DNA of 64,000 nt from Gammaproteobacteria bacterium (GTDB taxonomy: Bacteria > Pseudomonadota > Gammaproteobacteria > Steroidobacterales > Steroidobacteraceae): contig JANYLM010000104.1 of NCBI GenBank assembly GCA_025357835.1, positions 19,131 through 83,130 on the forward strand, given 5' to 3'. Positions 29,448 to 39,759 of the stretch are shown piece by piece. Numbering within the stretch: position 1 is the first letter of the stretch; every line of letters begins with the position of its first letter. The notes beneath the pieces were generated by a model, which was not told the origin of the DNA, did not search any database, and worked only from the letters and a program-made list of their open reading frames with translations. The translations under genes were made by a program, and so were the position numbers.

Positions 29448-31111
29448 AATCCGGTGCTGGGTTGCGGGTGCTGCGCGCTCATCCGATAGGGGTACTGCTG
29501 GGGGCAGTGTTGCTTGCCGCGGCGATGGCGGCGCTCTGTGCCGCAAGGCTCGCGCGGCACGGCGGCATTGCATCGCAACCGCAAGCTGTGATCCTGCGCC
29601 GCGGCAACGGCCCCGAGCCCGAGAGTCTCGACCCACACGGTGCGCGTTCCGAAGCGGCGCTCACTATATTGCGCGACGTTTATGAGGGTCTGACGGAAAT
29701 AGCCCCTGACGGTAGGCCGGTGTTGGCTGCCGCCGATCGCTGCGACATTTCCGCGGATGGGCTCAGCTATCGATTCCACTTGCGCGAGCGGGCGCGCTGG
29801 TCGAACGGCGACCCCGTGGTCGCCGCAGACTTCGCGGCTGCCTGGCGTCGCCTGGTGGATCCGCACACGGGCGCGCAGTACGCGCAGCTATTGGCCCCCG
29901 TGCAGGGTGCCGAGGCAATAACTTCCGGGTTGGCTGCTGCCTCCACTTTGAGTGTACACGCCGTAGACCCTGCCACTCTGGAGGTGCAGCTCACACATCC
30001 CACTCCCTATTTCCTTGCCCTATTGGCACACCCGGCGACATTCCCGATCAATCGCCAAGTGCTTGAGCAGCGCCCCAAAGACCTTGCCAAGCCGGGAGTC
30101 ATGGTATCGAACGGCGCCTTCATATTGACGCGATGGGATTTTGGCTCACACTTGGTGGCAGTACGCAATCGTCGTTACTGGAACGATGCCGCCACTCATA
30201 TCGATGGCGTCGAGTACTACTCCATCACCGAACCGGCGACGGAACTGCGCGCCTTCAGGTCCGGCGCCCTGGACATGACGTCCACTATCCCAGGGGCCCA
30301 GTTCGCATGGATCAAGCAGCACCTGGGGCAGGAATTACACATTGCCCCGCAGTTGGGGGTGTACTACCTGGGCCTGAATCTGCGTCGGGCGCCGTTCGCA
30401 AAATCGCCGCAGCTACGCCAGGCCCTGTCGCTGGTGATCGACAGAGATCGTCTGGTGCAGTTGGTGACGGGTACCGGTGAGTCGGCGGCATACACCTTCG
30501 TGCCGATGCAGACCTTCAACTATTCGCCGCCGGTACCGGACTACGCCGGCTGGCCCATGCCGCGGCGGATCGCACGCGCGCGCCAATTGTTGGCCGATGC
30601 GGGGATGTTGCAATCGCCGCCGTCCCTCGAGCTGCGCTACAACAGCAGTGAACTGCACAGCCGCATTGCGCTGGCGGTGGCGAGTATGTGGAAGCAGGCC
30701 TTAGGGATTGACACGACATTGCACGCCGAAGAATTCAAGGTGCTGCTGCAGGACATCGATCGCGGCGATGTGGTTCAGGTGTTTCGGGCGAGCTGGCTGG
30801 CGGACTACAACGACGCCTACGGCTTCCTGCAAGTGCTGCAAAGCGGCTTCGGCATCAACTTGCCGCGCTACTCCAACGCCGCATACGACGATCTCCTGGC
30901 GCGTGCGGCAAACGAAGTCGACGTCGGCCGCCGCCGCACTCTGCTGCAGAACGCGGAGCAGCTCATGATCGCCGACCAACCTGTCATACCGCTCTATTTC
31001 TACGTCGCGAAACATCTCGTCAGTGCGCGGCTCAAGGGTTGGCAGGACAACGCGATGAGCGTCGTTTACAGCAAGCATCTTGCCAAAGAACGTGTTCAAA
31101 TCGCGCCGTGA
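29444..31111 (+). CDS. Peptide/oligopeptide ABC transporter substrate-binding protein
   Basis: Periplasmic solute-binding protein of the OppA/DppA family (SBP_bac_5). The 555-residue product starts at a TTG overlapping the mnmG stop and has an N-terminal hydrophobic segment ([20 protein letters not shown]). The mature protein has the family blocks [36 protein letters not shown] and VDRDRL-like [13 protein letters not shown]. No permease or ATPase genes lie beside it, so it must use a transporter encoded elsewhere or serve another role. Specificity is unknown. Confidence 0.88.
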   Translation: MKSGAGLRVLRAHPIGVLLGAVLLAAAMAALCAARLARHGGIASQPQAVILRRGNGPEPESLDPHGARSEAALTILRDVYEGLTEIAPDGRPVLAAADRCDISADGLSYRFHLRERARWSNGDPVVAADFAAAWRRLVDPHTGAQYAQLLAPVQGAEAITSGLAAASTLSVHAVDPATLEVQLTHPTPYFLALLAHPATFPINRQVLEQRPKDLAKPGVMVSNGAFILTRWDFGSHLVAVRNRRYWNDAATHIDGVEYYSITEPATELRAFRSGALDMTSTIPGAQFAWIKQHLGQELHIAPQLGVYYLGLNLRRAPFAKSPQLRQALSLVIDRDRLVQLVTGTGESAAYTFVPMQTFNYSPPVPDYAGWPMPRRIARARQLLADAGMLQSPPSLELRYNSSELHSRIALAVASMWKQALGIDTTLHAEEFKVLLQDIDRGDVVQVFRASWLADYNDAYGFLQVLQSGFGINLPRYSNAAYDDLLARAANEVDVGRRRTLLQNAEQLMIADQPVIPLYFYVAKHLVSARLKGWQDNAMSVVYSKHLAKERVQIAP

Positions 31112-31158
31112 CTGGACTGTTGCGCCAACACCCATGACGCCCGATTCCCGAGGTATCT

Positions 31159-31638
31159 ATGGCGAGTTTCTACGATTTCTCAGTGCAGGGCCTCGATGGC
31201 GGCACGAATATTCTCGCGCCGTTGCGGGGCAAAGTGAGCTTGGCGGTGAACGTCGCCAGCAAGTGCGGCTACACGCCCCAGTATGCGGGATTGGAAGAAC
31301 TCTACCAGGAGCTCAAGGAGCAGAATTTCACCGTCGTAGGATTCCCCAGCAATCAATTCGGAGCACAGGAGCCGGGTAGCGCGGCTGAGATTCAAAGCTT
31401 TTGCTCCCTTACTTATGGCGTGACCTTCCCTTTGGCGGCGAAAATCGATGTCAACGGCGCCCATCGGCATGCCCTCTATGCCTGGTTGACCGCCAAGGAG
31501 AACGGCTTTCCCGGAGACATCGGCTGGAATTTCGAGAAATTCCTGATCGATAGCGACGGGCGGGTCGTATGCCGTTATCCTTCGGCAACCAAGCCCACCG
31601 ACCCCACCTTTTTGCAGGATTTGGCTGACGTGCTGTAG
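31159..31638 (+). CDS. Glutathione peroxidase family protein
   Basis: Reduces peroxides with a thiol donor. The 159-residue protein has the catalytic cysteine in NVASKCGYTPQY (Cys36), a Cys form rather than selenocysteine. The conserved Gln lies in FPSNQFGAQEPG (Gln70) and the Trp/Asn in GWNFEKFL. A further cysteine in SFCSLTYGVTF could be the resolving residue, suggesting thioredoxin dependence as in most bacterial members. It is a single gene without signal peptide. Confidence 0.92.
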   Translation: MASFYDFSVQGLDGGTNILAPLRGKVSLAVNVASKCGYTPQYAGLEELYQELKEQNFTVVGFPSNQFGAQEPGSAAEIQSFCSLTYGVTFPLAAKIDVNGAHRHALYAWLTAKENGFPGDIGWNFEKFLIDSDGRVVCRYPSATKPTDPTFLQDLADVL

Positions 31639-31746
31639 AGCACGCGGCACCGAAAACAGCGCTGCCGGCCACAAGCTGAGTGGCATTTTGTCCGTCCACT
31701 CTTTAACATCAGCGCACTGTTTGAATCCCGCGGCCCGGAGAATTAG

Positions 31747-32379
31747 ATGCTTTCTCGATTGAATGGTCTGGTATTGCTGGCGAGCACGGCGTTGAGTTTG
31801 AGTTGGTCAATTGGCGCGCATGCGGCGGGCAATCCAGCGGACGGCGAGAAGAAGTTTTACACCTGCTACGGCTGCCATGGCATCGAAAACTATCGCAATG
31901 CCTATCCGGACTACAGCGTTCCCAAACTCCGCCACCAGCATGCTGCGTATATTGTCGCGGCGCTGCAAGCGTACCGCGGCGGCGAACGGCCGCATGCCAC
32001 CATGCACGCGCAGGCTGCCTCCTTATCCGATCAAGATATAGAAGATATCGCTGCCTATCTGCAGGGTCCCGAGCCGGTGAAGCCTAGCGCCGCCGTGACC
32101 GGCAAGACTCCGAAACAAGTGGCGGCCTGTATTGCATGTCACGGCGAGAATGGACTGGGCGTCGAGGCGCCGCTGAACCCCAAGCCGCCTGTGCTTGCCG
32201 CTCAGCACGTCGATTACCTAGAGCAGGCCCTGGTTGCCTATCGCAATGGCCGCCGCAAGAACGTGGTGATGGGCGGCATGGCGCAGATGCTCACCAGCGA
32301 CGAAGACGTCAAAATCGCCGCCGCGTATTTTGCCGGCCAAGCCTCTCCCCTGGCCACGGCGAAGACCGACAGCAAGTAA
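31747..32379 (+). CDS. Periplasmic diheme cytochrome c (c4-like)
   Basis: Electron carrier with two heme c groups. A Sec signal peptide (LVLLASTALSLSWSIGAHA) precedes two similar domains with heme sites CYGCH (40-44) and CIACH (128-132). Candidate Met ligands include the Met in ATMHAQ and those in VVMGGMAQM. The overall length of 210 residues and the tandem arrangement match cytochrome c4. It probably feeds a terminal oxidase. Convergent with the S9 peptidase gene. Confidence 0.88.
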   Translation: MLSRLNGLVLLASTALSLSWSIGAHAAGNPADGEKKFYTCYGCHGIENYRNAYPDYSVPKLRHQHAAYIVAALQAYRGGERPHATMHAQAASLSDQDIEDIAAYLQGPEPVKPSAAVTGKTPKQVAACIACHGENGLGVEAPLNPKPPVLAAQHVDYLEQALVAYRNGRRKNVVMGGMAQMLTSDEDVKIAAAYFAGQASPLATAKTDSK

Positions 32380-32390
32380 CCGCCGGGGCC

Positions 32391-34334
32391 TTATTTGCGC
32401 AAGCTCATCAGGAATTGCGCAAAGGTGCTGAAATAGGCGTCGCGGCTCTGCTTTTTCCTAAAACCGTGGCCTTCATCGCCGGCTTGTAAATACCAGACGT
32501 CGACGCCCTTGTTGCGCAATCGATAGGCCATCTGCTCCGCCTGGCTCAAGGGTACCTGCGGATCGTTCTTGCCGTGAACTATGAGCAAAGGCCGAGAAAT
32601 GCGCTCGGCGTTCGTCAACGGAGAAATGCGCCGCAGAAATGCCCGCATGTCGGGATCGCGTTCGTCGCCGTATTCGGCACGGCACTGGTTCTGACGATAG
32701 GGCGTGGTATCGGCCAGATAGCTGGGAAAGTCGACGATGCCGGACAAGTCGACGCCGCCACGCAGACGCTCGCTGAAATTGACCAGAGTCGCCAGGGTCA
32801 AGTAGCCGCCGTAGGAGCCGCCGGATACCACTATGTGCTTAGCGTCGTACGCGCTTTGTAAACTCAGCCACACCAGCAGTGCACCCACATCCTTGACCGC
32901 GTCCTCGCGCAACATGCCGTTGTCGAGCGCCAAGTAGTTCTTACCGTAGCCGGACGAGCCGCGCACATTGGGGGCGACCACCGCGAACCCGAGTTCATTG
33001 ACCACGTACTGCAGCCACGGGTCGAAGCCCGGGCGGAACTGCGCTTCAGGGCCGTCATGCAAGGTGATCAGCACCGGGTGCGGGCCCGGAGTCGACGGTT
33101 CATAGACATACACCGGCACTTGACGCTCGCGTCCATCCGTTCGGTCGAATGTCGGATACTGAGTGAGTCGCGGTGTCACGAACTTGGCCAGATCGACCGC
33201 ACCCGCTTCACTGTGCGTCCAAGCCTCGACAGTGTTCTTGGCGATGTCGAGCACATAGGCATCGCGCGGCCGATTGGGCGCCGCGAAGCCGAAGGCGAGG
33301 CGATTGCCCTCGGCGTCGAAGTTCAAGGAATTGATGACGCCGGCCGATGGGAACCGTGGCGGAACCAAGTCCTGATGGGTGCGTAAATCCAGTACGCTGA
33401 GCTTGCCGACTCCGGCCTCATTGCTCACATAGGCCAGGTAATGACCGTCGCGCGATATCGCCATTTCCTCGATGTCCCAGGAAAGATGGGCGGAGATAGT
33501 GCTCTTCTCGCCGGTAAAGAGATTGACGTAGCGCAGCTGCGCAAACTCGCCGTCGCGGTCCGAAATCAAGTACACGCCCTGACCGTCGCGGGAAAATTTC
33601 GCGCCGGCAATCCCAAACTTTCCCGGCGCCGGTTCCACCTCGCGCTTCTGTCCCGAGCTCAAATCCACCACATAGAGATAGGCTTCGGAGACCGAGAGGT
33701 ACTTCAATACCAGTAGTTTGCGGTCATCCGGCGACCAATCGAGCGGATACCAGGCCGCACCGTCGCCGGTGACGGCGAGCCGTGGCAGCGAGCCAGTTTC
33801 AGGCTCGACGATGTCGATGTCATAGCTCACCCCGTCTCGAGCGGTGCTGAAGAACGCGACTTCGCGCCCGGCGTTCGACCACACGGGCCCGCCGTTCACG
33901 GCCTTGCCGTCGGTCAGCAGCTTCGATGCGGGCTCGCCCAGGCGCTGATAATAGAGTTGGGTCTTCTCATTGCCGCCCTCGTCCCTGAGATACACATAGG
34001 CGTTGCGACCGGGGTCGGGCGAAAATGCGGCGTGAGTGATGGGTTCTCGCAAAAAGGTGATCTGGCGACGCTCGCCCCCCGGCCGTTCCACGAGGTGCAG
34101 CTGATCGATATCGCCGAAACGGGTGCTGATCAGTAACTGACCCTTGGGCGAGAAGCCGAGCGGAGTTGCCTGGCGCGCATTCAGATAGGCCTCCAGATTC
34201 TCGCTAAAGCCCGCTGCGGATTCGGGGACATTGTCGAAGATTAGATTGCCTCGCTCCACCCGCGGCAGCGCCGCGGCCGCGGTGTCGAACAGGAACGGCG
34301 CCGCCAACAGCAGCAGTAAATAAATTCGAGGCAT
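32391..34334 (-). CDS. S9 family prolyl oligopeptidase-like peptidase
   Basis: A secreted serine peptidase. After a signal peptide (IYLLLLLAAPFLFDTAAA) comes a seven-bladed beta-propeller region (about 60-380, with WSPDDRKLLV and SRDGQGVYLISD repeats) and a C-terminal alpha/beta-hydrolase domain. The triad appears as Ser507 in SGGSYGGY, Asp591 in GKNDPQVP and His623 in DEGHGF. The family cleaves short peptides, often from the amino end, including dipeptidyl and acylaminoacyl types. Confidence 0.88.
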   Translation of the reverse strand: MPRIYLLLLLAAPFLFDTAAAALPRVERGNLIFDNVPESAAGFSENLEAYLNARQATPLGFSPKGQLLISTRFGDIDQLHLVERPGGERRQITFLREPITHAAFSPDPGRNAYVYLRDEGGNEKTQLYYQRLGEPASKLLTDGKAVNGGPVWSNAGREVAFFSTARDGVSYDIDIVEPETGSLPRLAVTGDGAAWYPLDWSPDDRKLLVLKYLSVSEAYLYVVDLSSGQKREVEPAPGKFGIAGAKFSRDGQGVYLISDRDGEFAQLRYVNLFTGEKSTISAHLSWDIEEMAISRDGHYLAYVSNEAGVGKLSVLDLRTHQDLVPPRFPSAGVINSLNFDAEGNRLAFGFAAPNRPRDAYVLDIAKNTVEAWTHSEAGAVDLAKFVTPRLTQYPTFDRTDGRERQVPVYVYEPSTPGPHPVLITLHDGPEAQFRPGFDPWLQYVVNELGFAVVAPNVRGSSGYGKNYLALDNGMLREDAVKDVGALLVWLSLQSAYDAKHIVVSGGSYGGYLTLATLVNFSERLRGGVDLSGIVDFPSYLADTTPYRQNQCRAEYGDERDPDMRAFLRRISPLTNAERISRPLLIVHGKNDPQVPLSQAEQMAYRLRNKGVDVWYLQAGDEGHGFRKKQSRDAYFSTFAQFLMSLRK

Positions 34335-34363
34335 ATTTCCTAGTTTCTCACACGACGAGGATA

Positions 34364-34744
34364 ATGGGAGGGATGGCAGCCTATGAACATCTGGTGAAAT
34401 CCTACAACGTCAGCGACCAACTAGACGACATCGCGAGCGCGGATCCGCCGGCTTATCTGCGCCGCTGCTTCGCCGAAGCCTACGCCGCCTCCTCGATGTC
34501 GTGGCGTCGAGTGCAGCAACTCGCCGTCTGCGGCATGGTCCTCGATGGCATCGTCAACGGCCGCGCGTACGAGTTCTTCGAGCATGAGCTGATCGCCGAC
34601 TGGCGGATTCACTATGCCGGAAGTTGTGCCAAATTGAAGGACATTGCAGTGCAGGCACTGCGCCGCGTTCTCGAGCGTGATAAGCCGCAAGACCCGGATG
34701 CCGGCACGGAGCTCGAACAGCTTGCGAGTAGCTTGAGCGCTTGA
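34364..34744 (+). CDS. Hypothetical protein, predicted soluble
   Basis: A 126-residue largely helical protein (AYEHLVKSYNVSDQLDDIAS, then FEHELIADWRIHYAGSCAKLKDIAVQALRRVL) with no signal peptide or membrane span. A GAGGA ribosome site lies just before the ATG. The downstream lipoprotein gene follows immediately after its stop, so the two may be translated together. I do not recognise the family. Confidence 0.55.
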   Translation: MGGMAAYEHLVKSYNVSDQLDDIASADPPAYLRRCFAEAYAASSMSWRRVQQLAVCGMVLDGIVNGRAYEFFEHELIADWRIHYAGSCAKLKDIAVQALRRVLERDKPQDPDAGTELEQLASSLSA

Positions 34745-35545
34745 ATGAGTGATTTGCGCCAATGTCAACCGCCACTAGGGTCCGCGCGCGCCGCGCGCCC
34801 GCGCGCCCGCCGGACAGCCTTCTCTGCGGCGCTGCTCGTGGTATTGGCCGGCTGCCACACTCCCCTAGTCCGGGTAACACCGCTCGGTCCCGCGCCGCCG
34901 CCGCCGGATACGCAGGGGCTGGACGATGGCCTTTACGATTGGCACGGGCTAGTCATTGCGCCGTTCGGCAGCGGGCTCAAGGATGTTCACCTAACGCTTC
35001 ACGAAGTGCTGCTGTTTCAGGACGATTCACATCGCGGCGCCGCGGCAGATGATGCGGAATGCTATTCCGCCGATGCACCCGCGCCGCGTTTGCTCGGGCG
35101 CACGCCGGACGAGCATCTGCTGTGCTTCAAGCAAGATCATTTGTCGCGCATCCAAGCTAGCGTGCGCCTATCGACCGATGCAGTGTCCGAAGTATTCGCC
35201 ACAGCGTGCGCCGCCTGGTTGAAGCATGCAGCGCGGGCAACAACGCTCGCCGCGGCATCGAATACCGCAGCGCCGAGTGCAGCACAGTCCAGCGTTGCAA
35301 CACCGAGCGCTGACACGCCGGGCGCCAAAAACCAGAGTGGCGTGGGGCCCGGCACCGGCACATCGGGCGCAGACGCTCAGAGCGCTGACACCTGCAAGGG
35401 CCAAGACGGTGCGATCCGGTTCAGTGGTCGCCTTGGCGAGGAACCCGGCCGGGTGGAAACGCCCCAGGCGCAACCTCCGCAAACCGAAACGCCGCAACCT
35501 GGAACAGTTTTGTCGATTACCCTCGACAGCGTTGCCACTCCTTGA
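34745..35545 (+). CDS. Hypothetical lipoprotein with low-complexity C-terminal half
   Basis: A 266-residue predicted lipoprotein: an Arg-rich start, hydrophobic AFSAALLVVLAGC with lipobox LAGC, then a Pro-rich spacer. A compact region (about 60-160) contains LVIAPFGSGLKDVHLTLHEVLLF and may be folded. From about residue 165 it becomes Ala/Thr/Ser/Pro/Gly-rich, ending with repeated PQT/ETPQ motifs, which suggests a disordered or wall-spanning tail. Its stop overlaps the rsmG start. No family recognised. Confidence 0.55.
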   Translation: MSDLRQCQPPLGSARAARPRARRTAFSAALLVVLAGCHTPLVRVTPLGPAPPPPDTQGLDDGLYDWHGLVIAPFGSGLKDVHLTLHEVLLFQDDSHRGAAADDAECYSADAPAPRLLGRTPDEHLLCFKQDHLSRIQASVRLSTDAVSEVFATACAAWLKHAARATTLAAASNTAAPSAAQSSVATPSADTPGAKNQSGVGPGTGTSGADAQSADTCKGQDGAIRFSGRLGEEPGRVETPQAQPPQTETPQPGTVLSITLDSVATP

Positions 35546-36210
35546 GTAACCCGCCCGTGACCCGAGAGGCCGATTACGAACTACTCGTCGCTGGTGCGCG
35601 CGACCTCGCGATTACCTTGGATGCGCATGCCGCGGAGGCGTTGCTGCGGCTCGTGGACGAACTCGAGCTCGGTAATGCCCAATTCAATCTGACGGCCATC
35701 CGCGACCGCCCGGGGATGCTGCGCAAGCATGTCCTCGACAGCCTGAGTTTGCAGCCCTACTTGCACGGCATCCGCGTCGCCGACATCGGCACCGGCGCGG
35801 GTTATCCGGGCCTGCCGCTGGCGATCGTCAACCCGCAGCGTCGATTCACCTTGGTCGAAGCCACCGGCAAGAAGGCGCGATTCGTCGAACAAACGGTACT
35901 TAGCTTAGGGCTCGGCAATGTTCAAGTCGAGCACGCCCGCGCCGAAAACTATAGGCCGTTCGAGCTTTTCGATACAGTGGTGGCGCGGGCTCTGTCGTCG
36001 CTGGCGGATTTTGCGGCGTATGCCGGGCATTTATGTGCCCCGGACGGGCGGCTGCTCGCCATGAAGGGAAAGCGGCCGGACCAGGAAATCGCCGGCCTGC
36101 CCAAGTCGTTTCGGGTACGGGCGGTGCATCGGCTCAAGGTGCCGGGACTGGACGACGAGCGGCATCTTGTGGAACTCTCACCGGCCAGGCCCAAATCGAG
36201 TAAGCAATGA
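35542..36210 (+). CDS. rsmG: 16S rRNA (guanine-527-N7) methyltransferase RsmG
   Basis: Methylates G527 of 16S rRNA. The 222 residues include NLTAIRD-type N-domain residues (QFNLTAIRDRPGMLRKHVLDSLSL), the SAM motif VADIGTGAGYPGLPLAI (about 82-98) and VVARALSSLADF. The stop overlaps the parA start by four bases, the normal rsmG-parA-parB arrangement near many gammaproteobacterial origins. Confidence 0.95.
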   Translation: MSNPPVTREADYELLVAGARDLAITLDAHAAEALLRLVDELELGNAQFNLTAIRDRPGMLRKHVLDSLSLQPYLHGIRVADIGTGAGYPGLPLAIVNPQRRFTLVEATGKKARFVEQTVLSLGLGNVQVEHARAENYRPFELFDTVVARALSSLADFAAYAGHLCAPDGRLLAMKGKRPDQEIAGLPKSFRVRAVHRLKVPGLDDERHLVELSPARPKSSKQ

Positions 36211-36992
36211 AGCGGGTCATCGCAGTCGCAAATCAGAAAGGCGGGGTGGGCAAGACCACCACCGCCGTCAATCTAGCCGCCTCGCTGACGGCCACCAAGC
36301 GGCGTGTGCTGCTGATCGATCTCGATCCCCAGGGGAATGCCACTATGGGATGCGGAATCGACAAGTATTCCCAATCCCGCACCAGTTGCGATGTGCTGTT
36401 GGGTGATTGCACTGCGATGGAGGCGCTGGTGCCGGTGGCGTACGGCGGTTTCATGCTGATGCCGTCCAATCAAGATCTCACGGCGGCCGAGGTTCGCCTG
36501 CTGACCATGATCGCGGGACGCGAGTTCAAGCTGCGCAACGCGCTCAAGCTCATTCGCGAAGACTTCGACGTGATATTGATCGACTGTCCGCCGGCATTGA
36601 ATATGCTCACCTTGAACGCGCTGGTGGCCGCGGATTCGGTCATGGTCCCCATGCAATGCGAATACTACGCGCTGGAGGGCCTGAGCAGCCTGGTGCAGAC
36701 CATCGAGCAGATTCGCAGCAGCATCAATCCCGATCTGGAAATCGAAGGCTTGCTGCGCACCATGTTCGACCCGCGTAACAATCTCGCGAATGAGGTGTCC
36801 GCGCAGCTCATCGAGCACTTCGGCGACAAGGTGTTTCGCACCATCATTCCACGCAATGTGCGGTTGGCGGAGGCTCCGAGTTTCGGCAAGCCCGCGCTTT
36901 TTCACGACAAGGAGTCGCGCGGCGCTCTTGCCTATCTGGCTCTCGCTGGTGAGATGATTCGCCGCGACGATACGCAGCCCGCGACCGTATAA
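36207..36992 (+). CDS. parA: Chromosome partitioning ATPase ParA (Soj)
   Basis: Walker-type ATPase driving segregation of ParB-parS complexes. The 261-residue protein has the deviant Walker A KGGVGKTTTAVNLAASL (from about residue 11), the A' motif DLDPQGNATMG, and DCPPALNMLTLNAL. It lacks an N-terminal helix-turn-helix, so it is the chromosomal type. The gap to parB (79 bases) contains a cluster of inverted repeats. Confidence 0.95.
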   Translation: MKRVIAVANQKGGVGKTTTAVNLAASLTATKRRVLLIDLDPQGNATMGCGIDKYSQSRTSCDVLLGDCTAMEALVPVAYGGFMLMPSNQDLTAAEVRLLTMIAGREFKLRNALKLIREDFDVILIDCPPALNMLTLNALVAADSVMVPMQCEYYALEGLSSLVQTIEQIRSSINPDLEIEGLLRTMFDPRNNLANEVSAQLIEHFGDKVFRTIIPRNVRLAEAPSFGKPALFHDKESRGALAYLALAGEMIRRDDTQPATV

Positions 36993-37002
36993 TCGGTTTG
37001 GT

Positions 37003-37053
37003 TAGTGGAATCGTTCCACTAATGGAATGGTTCCGTCAGCGGAATCAAATTCG
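37003..37053. promoter_or_regulatory. Cluster of GGAA-TTCC inverted repeats between parA and parB
   Basis: Contains a perfect palindrome TAGTGGAA-TCG-TTCCACTA (37003-37021), then GGAA-TGG-TTCC (37024-37034) and a looser GGAATCAAATTC (37041-37052). The centres of the first two lie 17 bases apart. The arms GTGGAA/TTCCAC are parS half-sites in reversed order. Likely a protein-binding region controlling parB. Confidence 0.45.
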
Positions 37054-37071
37054 GTCACTGGGATTTAAAGC

Positions 37072-37974
37072 ATGTCCGGCAAAAAGCCGTCTCTAGGTCG
37101 CGGCCTCGCTGAGCTCTCGCCCCTGCTCGCGAAGCGCGCGGCTGCGCCAGTCCACGAGCCAGCGGTGCTTGCCGGCGACCGGCTGGCAAGTTTGCCGCTC
37201 GATCTGCTGCAGCGGGGCAAGTACCAGCCGCGCGTCGACATGCGCCTCGAAACCCTGAGCGAACTCGCGGATTCGATCAAATCACAGGGTCTGGTACAGC
37301 CCATCCTGGTGCGGCCCGTGGGAGCCCGCAATCCCGGCGAATCGCAACGCTATGAAATCATTGCAGGCGAGCGACGCTGGCGGGCGGCGCAAATGGCGGG
37401 CCTGACCGACATTCCCGCGGTTATTCGCGATGTGCCCGATGAGGCCGCTGTTTCCATGGCGCTCATAGAGAATATTCAGCGCGAGGACCTCAACCCTCTG
37501 GAAGAGGCGGGTGCGCTGCTGCGCCTGATAGAAGAATTCGGCCTGACCCATCAGGCGGCCGCCGAGGCCGTCGGGCGCTCGCGTGCTGCGGTGAGCAATC
37601 TGCTGCGCCTCATGGAATTAGCCGACGAGGTCAAGGAATTGCTGGAACAGCGCCGCATTGAGATGGGCCATGCGCGCGCGCTGCTCGGCTTAACCTCGCG
37701 CCGCCAACAGGTCGAAGTGGCGGTCCTGGTGGCCAAAAAGGCCCTTTCGGTGCGCGAAACAGAAGCCCTGGTGCGTCGCATCATCAATCCGCAGGCCGGC
37801 AATTCACAGGAGTCTAAGCCTGTGGATCCGGATATTCACCGCCTGGAGCGCGAATTGGCCGATAAATTGGGTGCCAAGGTGGCGTTCCAGCACACCGCCT
37901 CGGGAAAGGGAAAGCTGGTCGTGAGCTACAACAGCTTGGACGAGCTCGAGGGTATCCTCGGCCACATTCAGTAA
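37072..37974 (+). CDS. parB: Chromosome partitioning protein ParB (CTPase, parS-binding)
   Basis: Binds parS and spreads as a CTP-gated clamp. The 300-residue protein begins KKPSLGRGLAELSPLL (ParA-interacting N-terminus). It contains the ParB/Srx CTP-binding blocks (GLVQPILVRPVG, then GERRWRAAQMAGL and ENIQREDLNPLEEA). A helix-turn-helix follows (LTHQAAAEAVGRSRAAVSNLLRL), then a short C-terminal dimer domain. Two matching parS-like sites occur near recF in this window. Confidence 0.95.
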   Translation: MSGKKPSLGRGLAELSPLLAKRAAAPVHEPAVLAGDRLASLPLDLLQRGKYQPRVDMRLETLSELADSIKSQGLVQPILVRPVGARNPGESQRYEIIAGERRWRAAQMAGLTDIPAVIRDVPDEAAVSMALIENIQREDLNPLEEAGALLRLIEEFGLTHQAAAEAVGRSRAAVSNLLRLMELADEVKELLEQRRIEMGHARALLGLTSRRQQVEVAVLVAKKALSVRETEALVRRIINPQAGNSQESKPVDPDIHRLERELADKLGAKVAFQHTASGKGKLVVSYNSLDELEGILGHIQ

Positions 37975-38008
37975 CACAACCGCCGGGAAAAAATACAGGC
38001 CTGTCGCC

Positions 38009-38037
38009 TTGATGGAGCGGGGCCGCCTCTCTATAAT
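38009..38037 (+). promoter_or_regulatory. Predicted sigma-70 promoter of the atp operon
   Basis: TTGATG (38009-38014), a 17-base spacer, then a perfect TATAAT (38032-38037). Transcription would begin near 38044, which argues against the TTG at 38050 as the atpI start and for the ATG at 38140. Confidence 0.7.
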
Positions 38038-38139
38038 GCGCCGGCTATTTTGACTGGCGACGGCTCTTATGTGCAAATCGAAGGTAGCGCGCCGTTCGCC
38101 ACGCCGATATGCGTCGGCGCCGATCCGGTTCCCTTCGCG

Positions 38140-38511
38140 ATGAGTGACGTTCTGGTTCGCGGCAATCGGCTGGTCGTTCGCGTCGTGCTCCTGCAAGCAG
38201 GTTGCGCGGTGCTGGTCGCATCTGTGTTTCTTGTGTTGAAAGGCGCATCCGCCGGTTTTGCGGCACTGGTGGGCGGGTTGATCGTGGCTCTTGGCAGCGC
38301 GCTATTCGGTTGGCGTGCATTCAAGCCGGGGGTTGCGGGCGCCGCCACACTGAACGCGGCCATGTACGGCGGAGTCGCCCTGAAGTGGCTGTGGTTCATA
38401 CTGGCGCTGTATGTAGCGCTGGCGCGTCTGAAGCTCGAAGGGGCACCGCTGCTCATCGGGGTGGTAGCCGCGCAATTGGGATACTGGCTCGGATTGATTC
38501 GGCGCAAATGA
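38140..38511 (+). CDS. atpI: ATP synthase protein I (AtpI)
   Basis: Small membrane protein that assists c-ring assembly. The ATG at 38140 gives 123 residues; the track extension to 38050 begins almost at the predicted transcript start. Four hydrophobic helices are visible, including LLQAGCAVLVASVFLVL, AALVGGLIVALGSALFGWRAF and LKWLWFILALYVALARL. Position as first gene before atpB is diagnostic, as sequence conservation is low in this family. Confidence 0.85.
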   Translation: MSDVLVRGNRLVVRVVLLQAGCAVLVASVFLVLKGASAGFAALVGGLIVALGSALFGWRAFKPGVAGAATLNAAMYGGVALKWLWFILALYVALARLKLEGAPLLIGVVAAQLGYWLGLIRRK

Positions 38512-39393
<882 letters not shown>

Positions 39394-39410
39394 ATTCGAT
39401 TCATCACTGA

Positions 39411-39713
<303 letters not shown>

Positions 39714-39724
39714 GCGCAAGCATC

Positions 39725-39743
39725 GGCGTCCTTAAGGGGCGCC
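39725..39743 (+). other. Intercistronic hairpin atpE-atpF
   Basis: GGCGTCC-TTAAG-GGGCGCC: seven pairs counting one G-T. It lies in the 46-base gap before atpF without a T-run, so it is more likely an mRNA-stability or processing element than a terminator. Confidence 0.5.
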
Positions 39744-39759
39744 GGGCAAGGAGTAGGCA

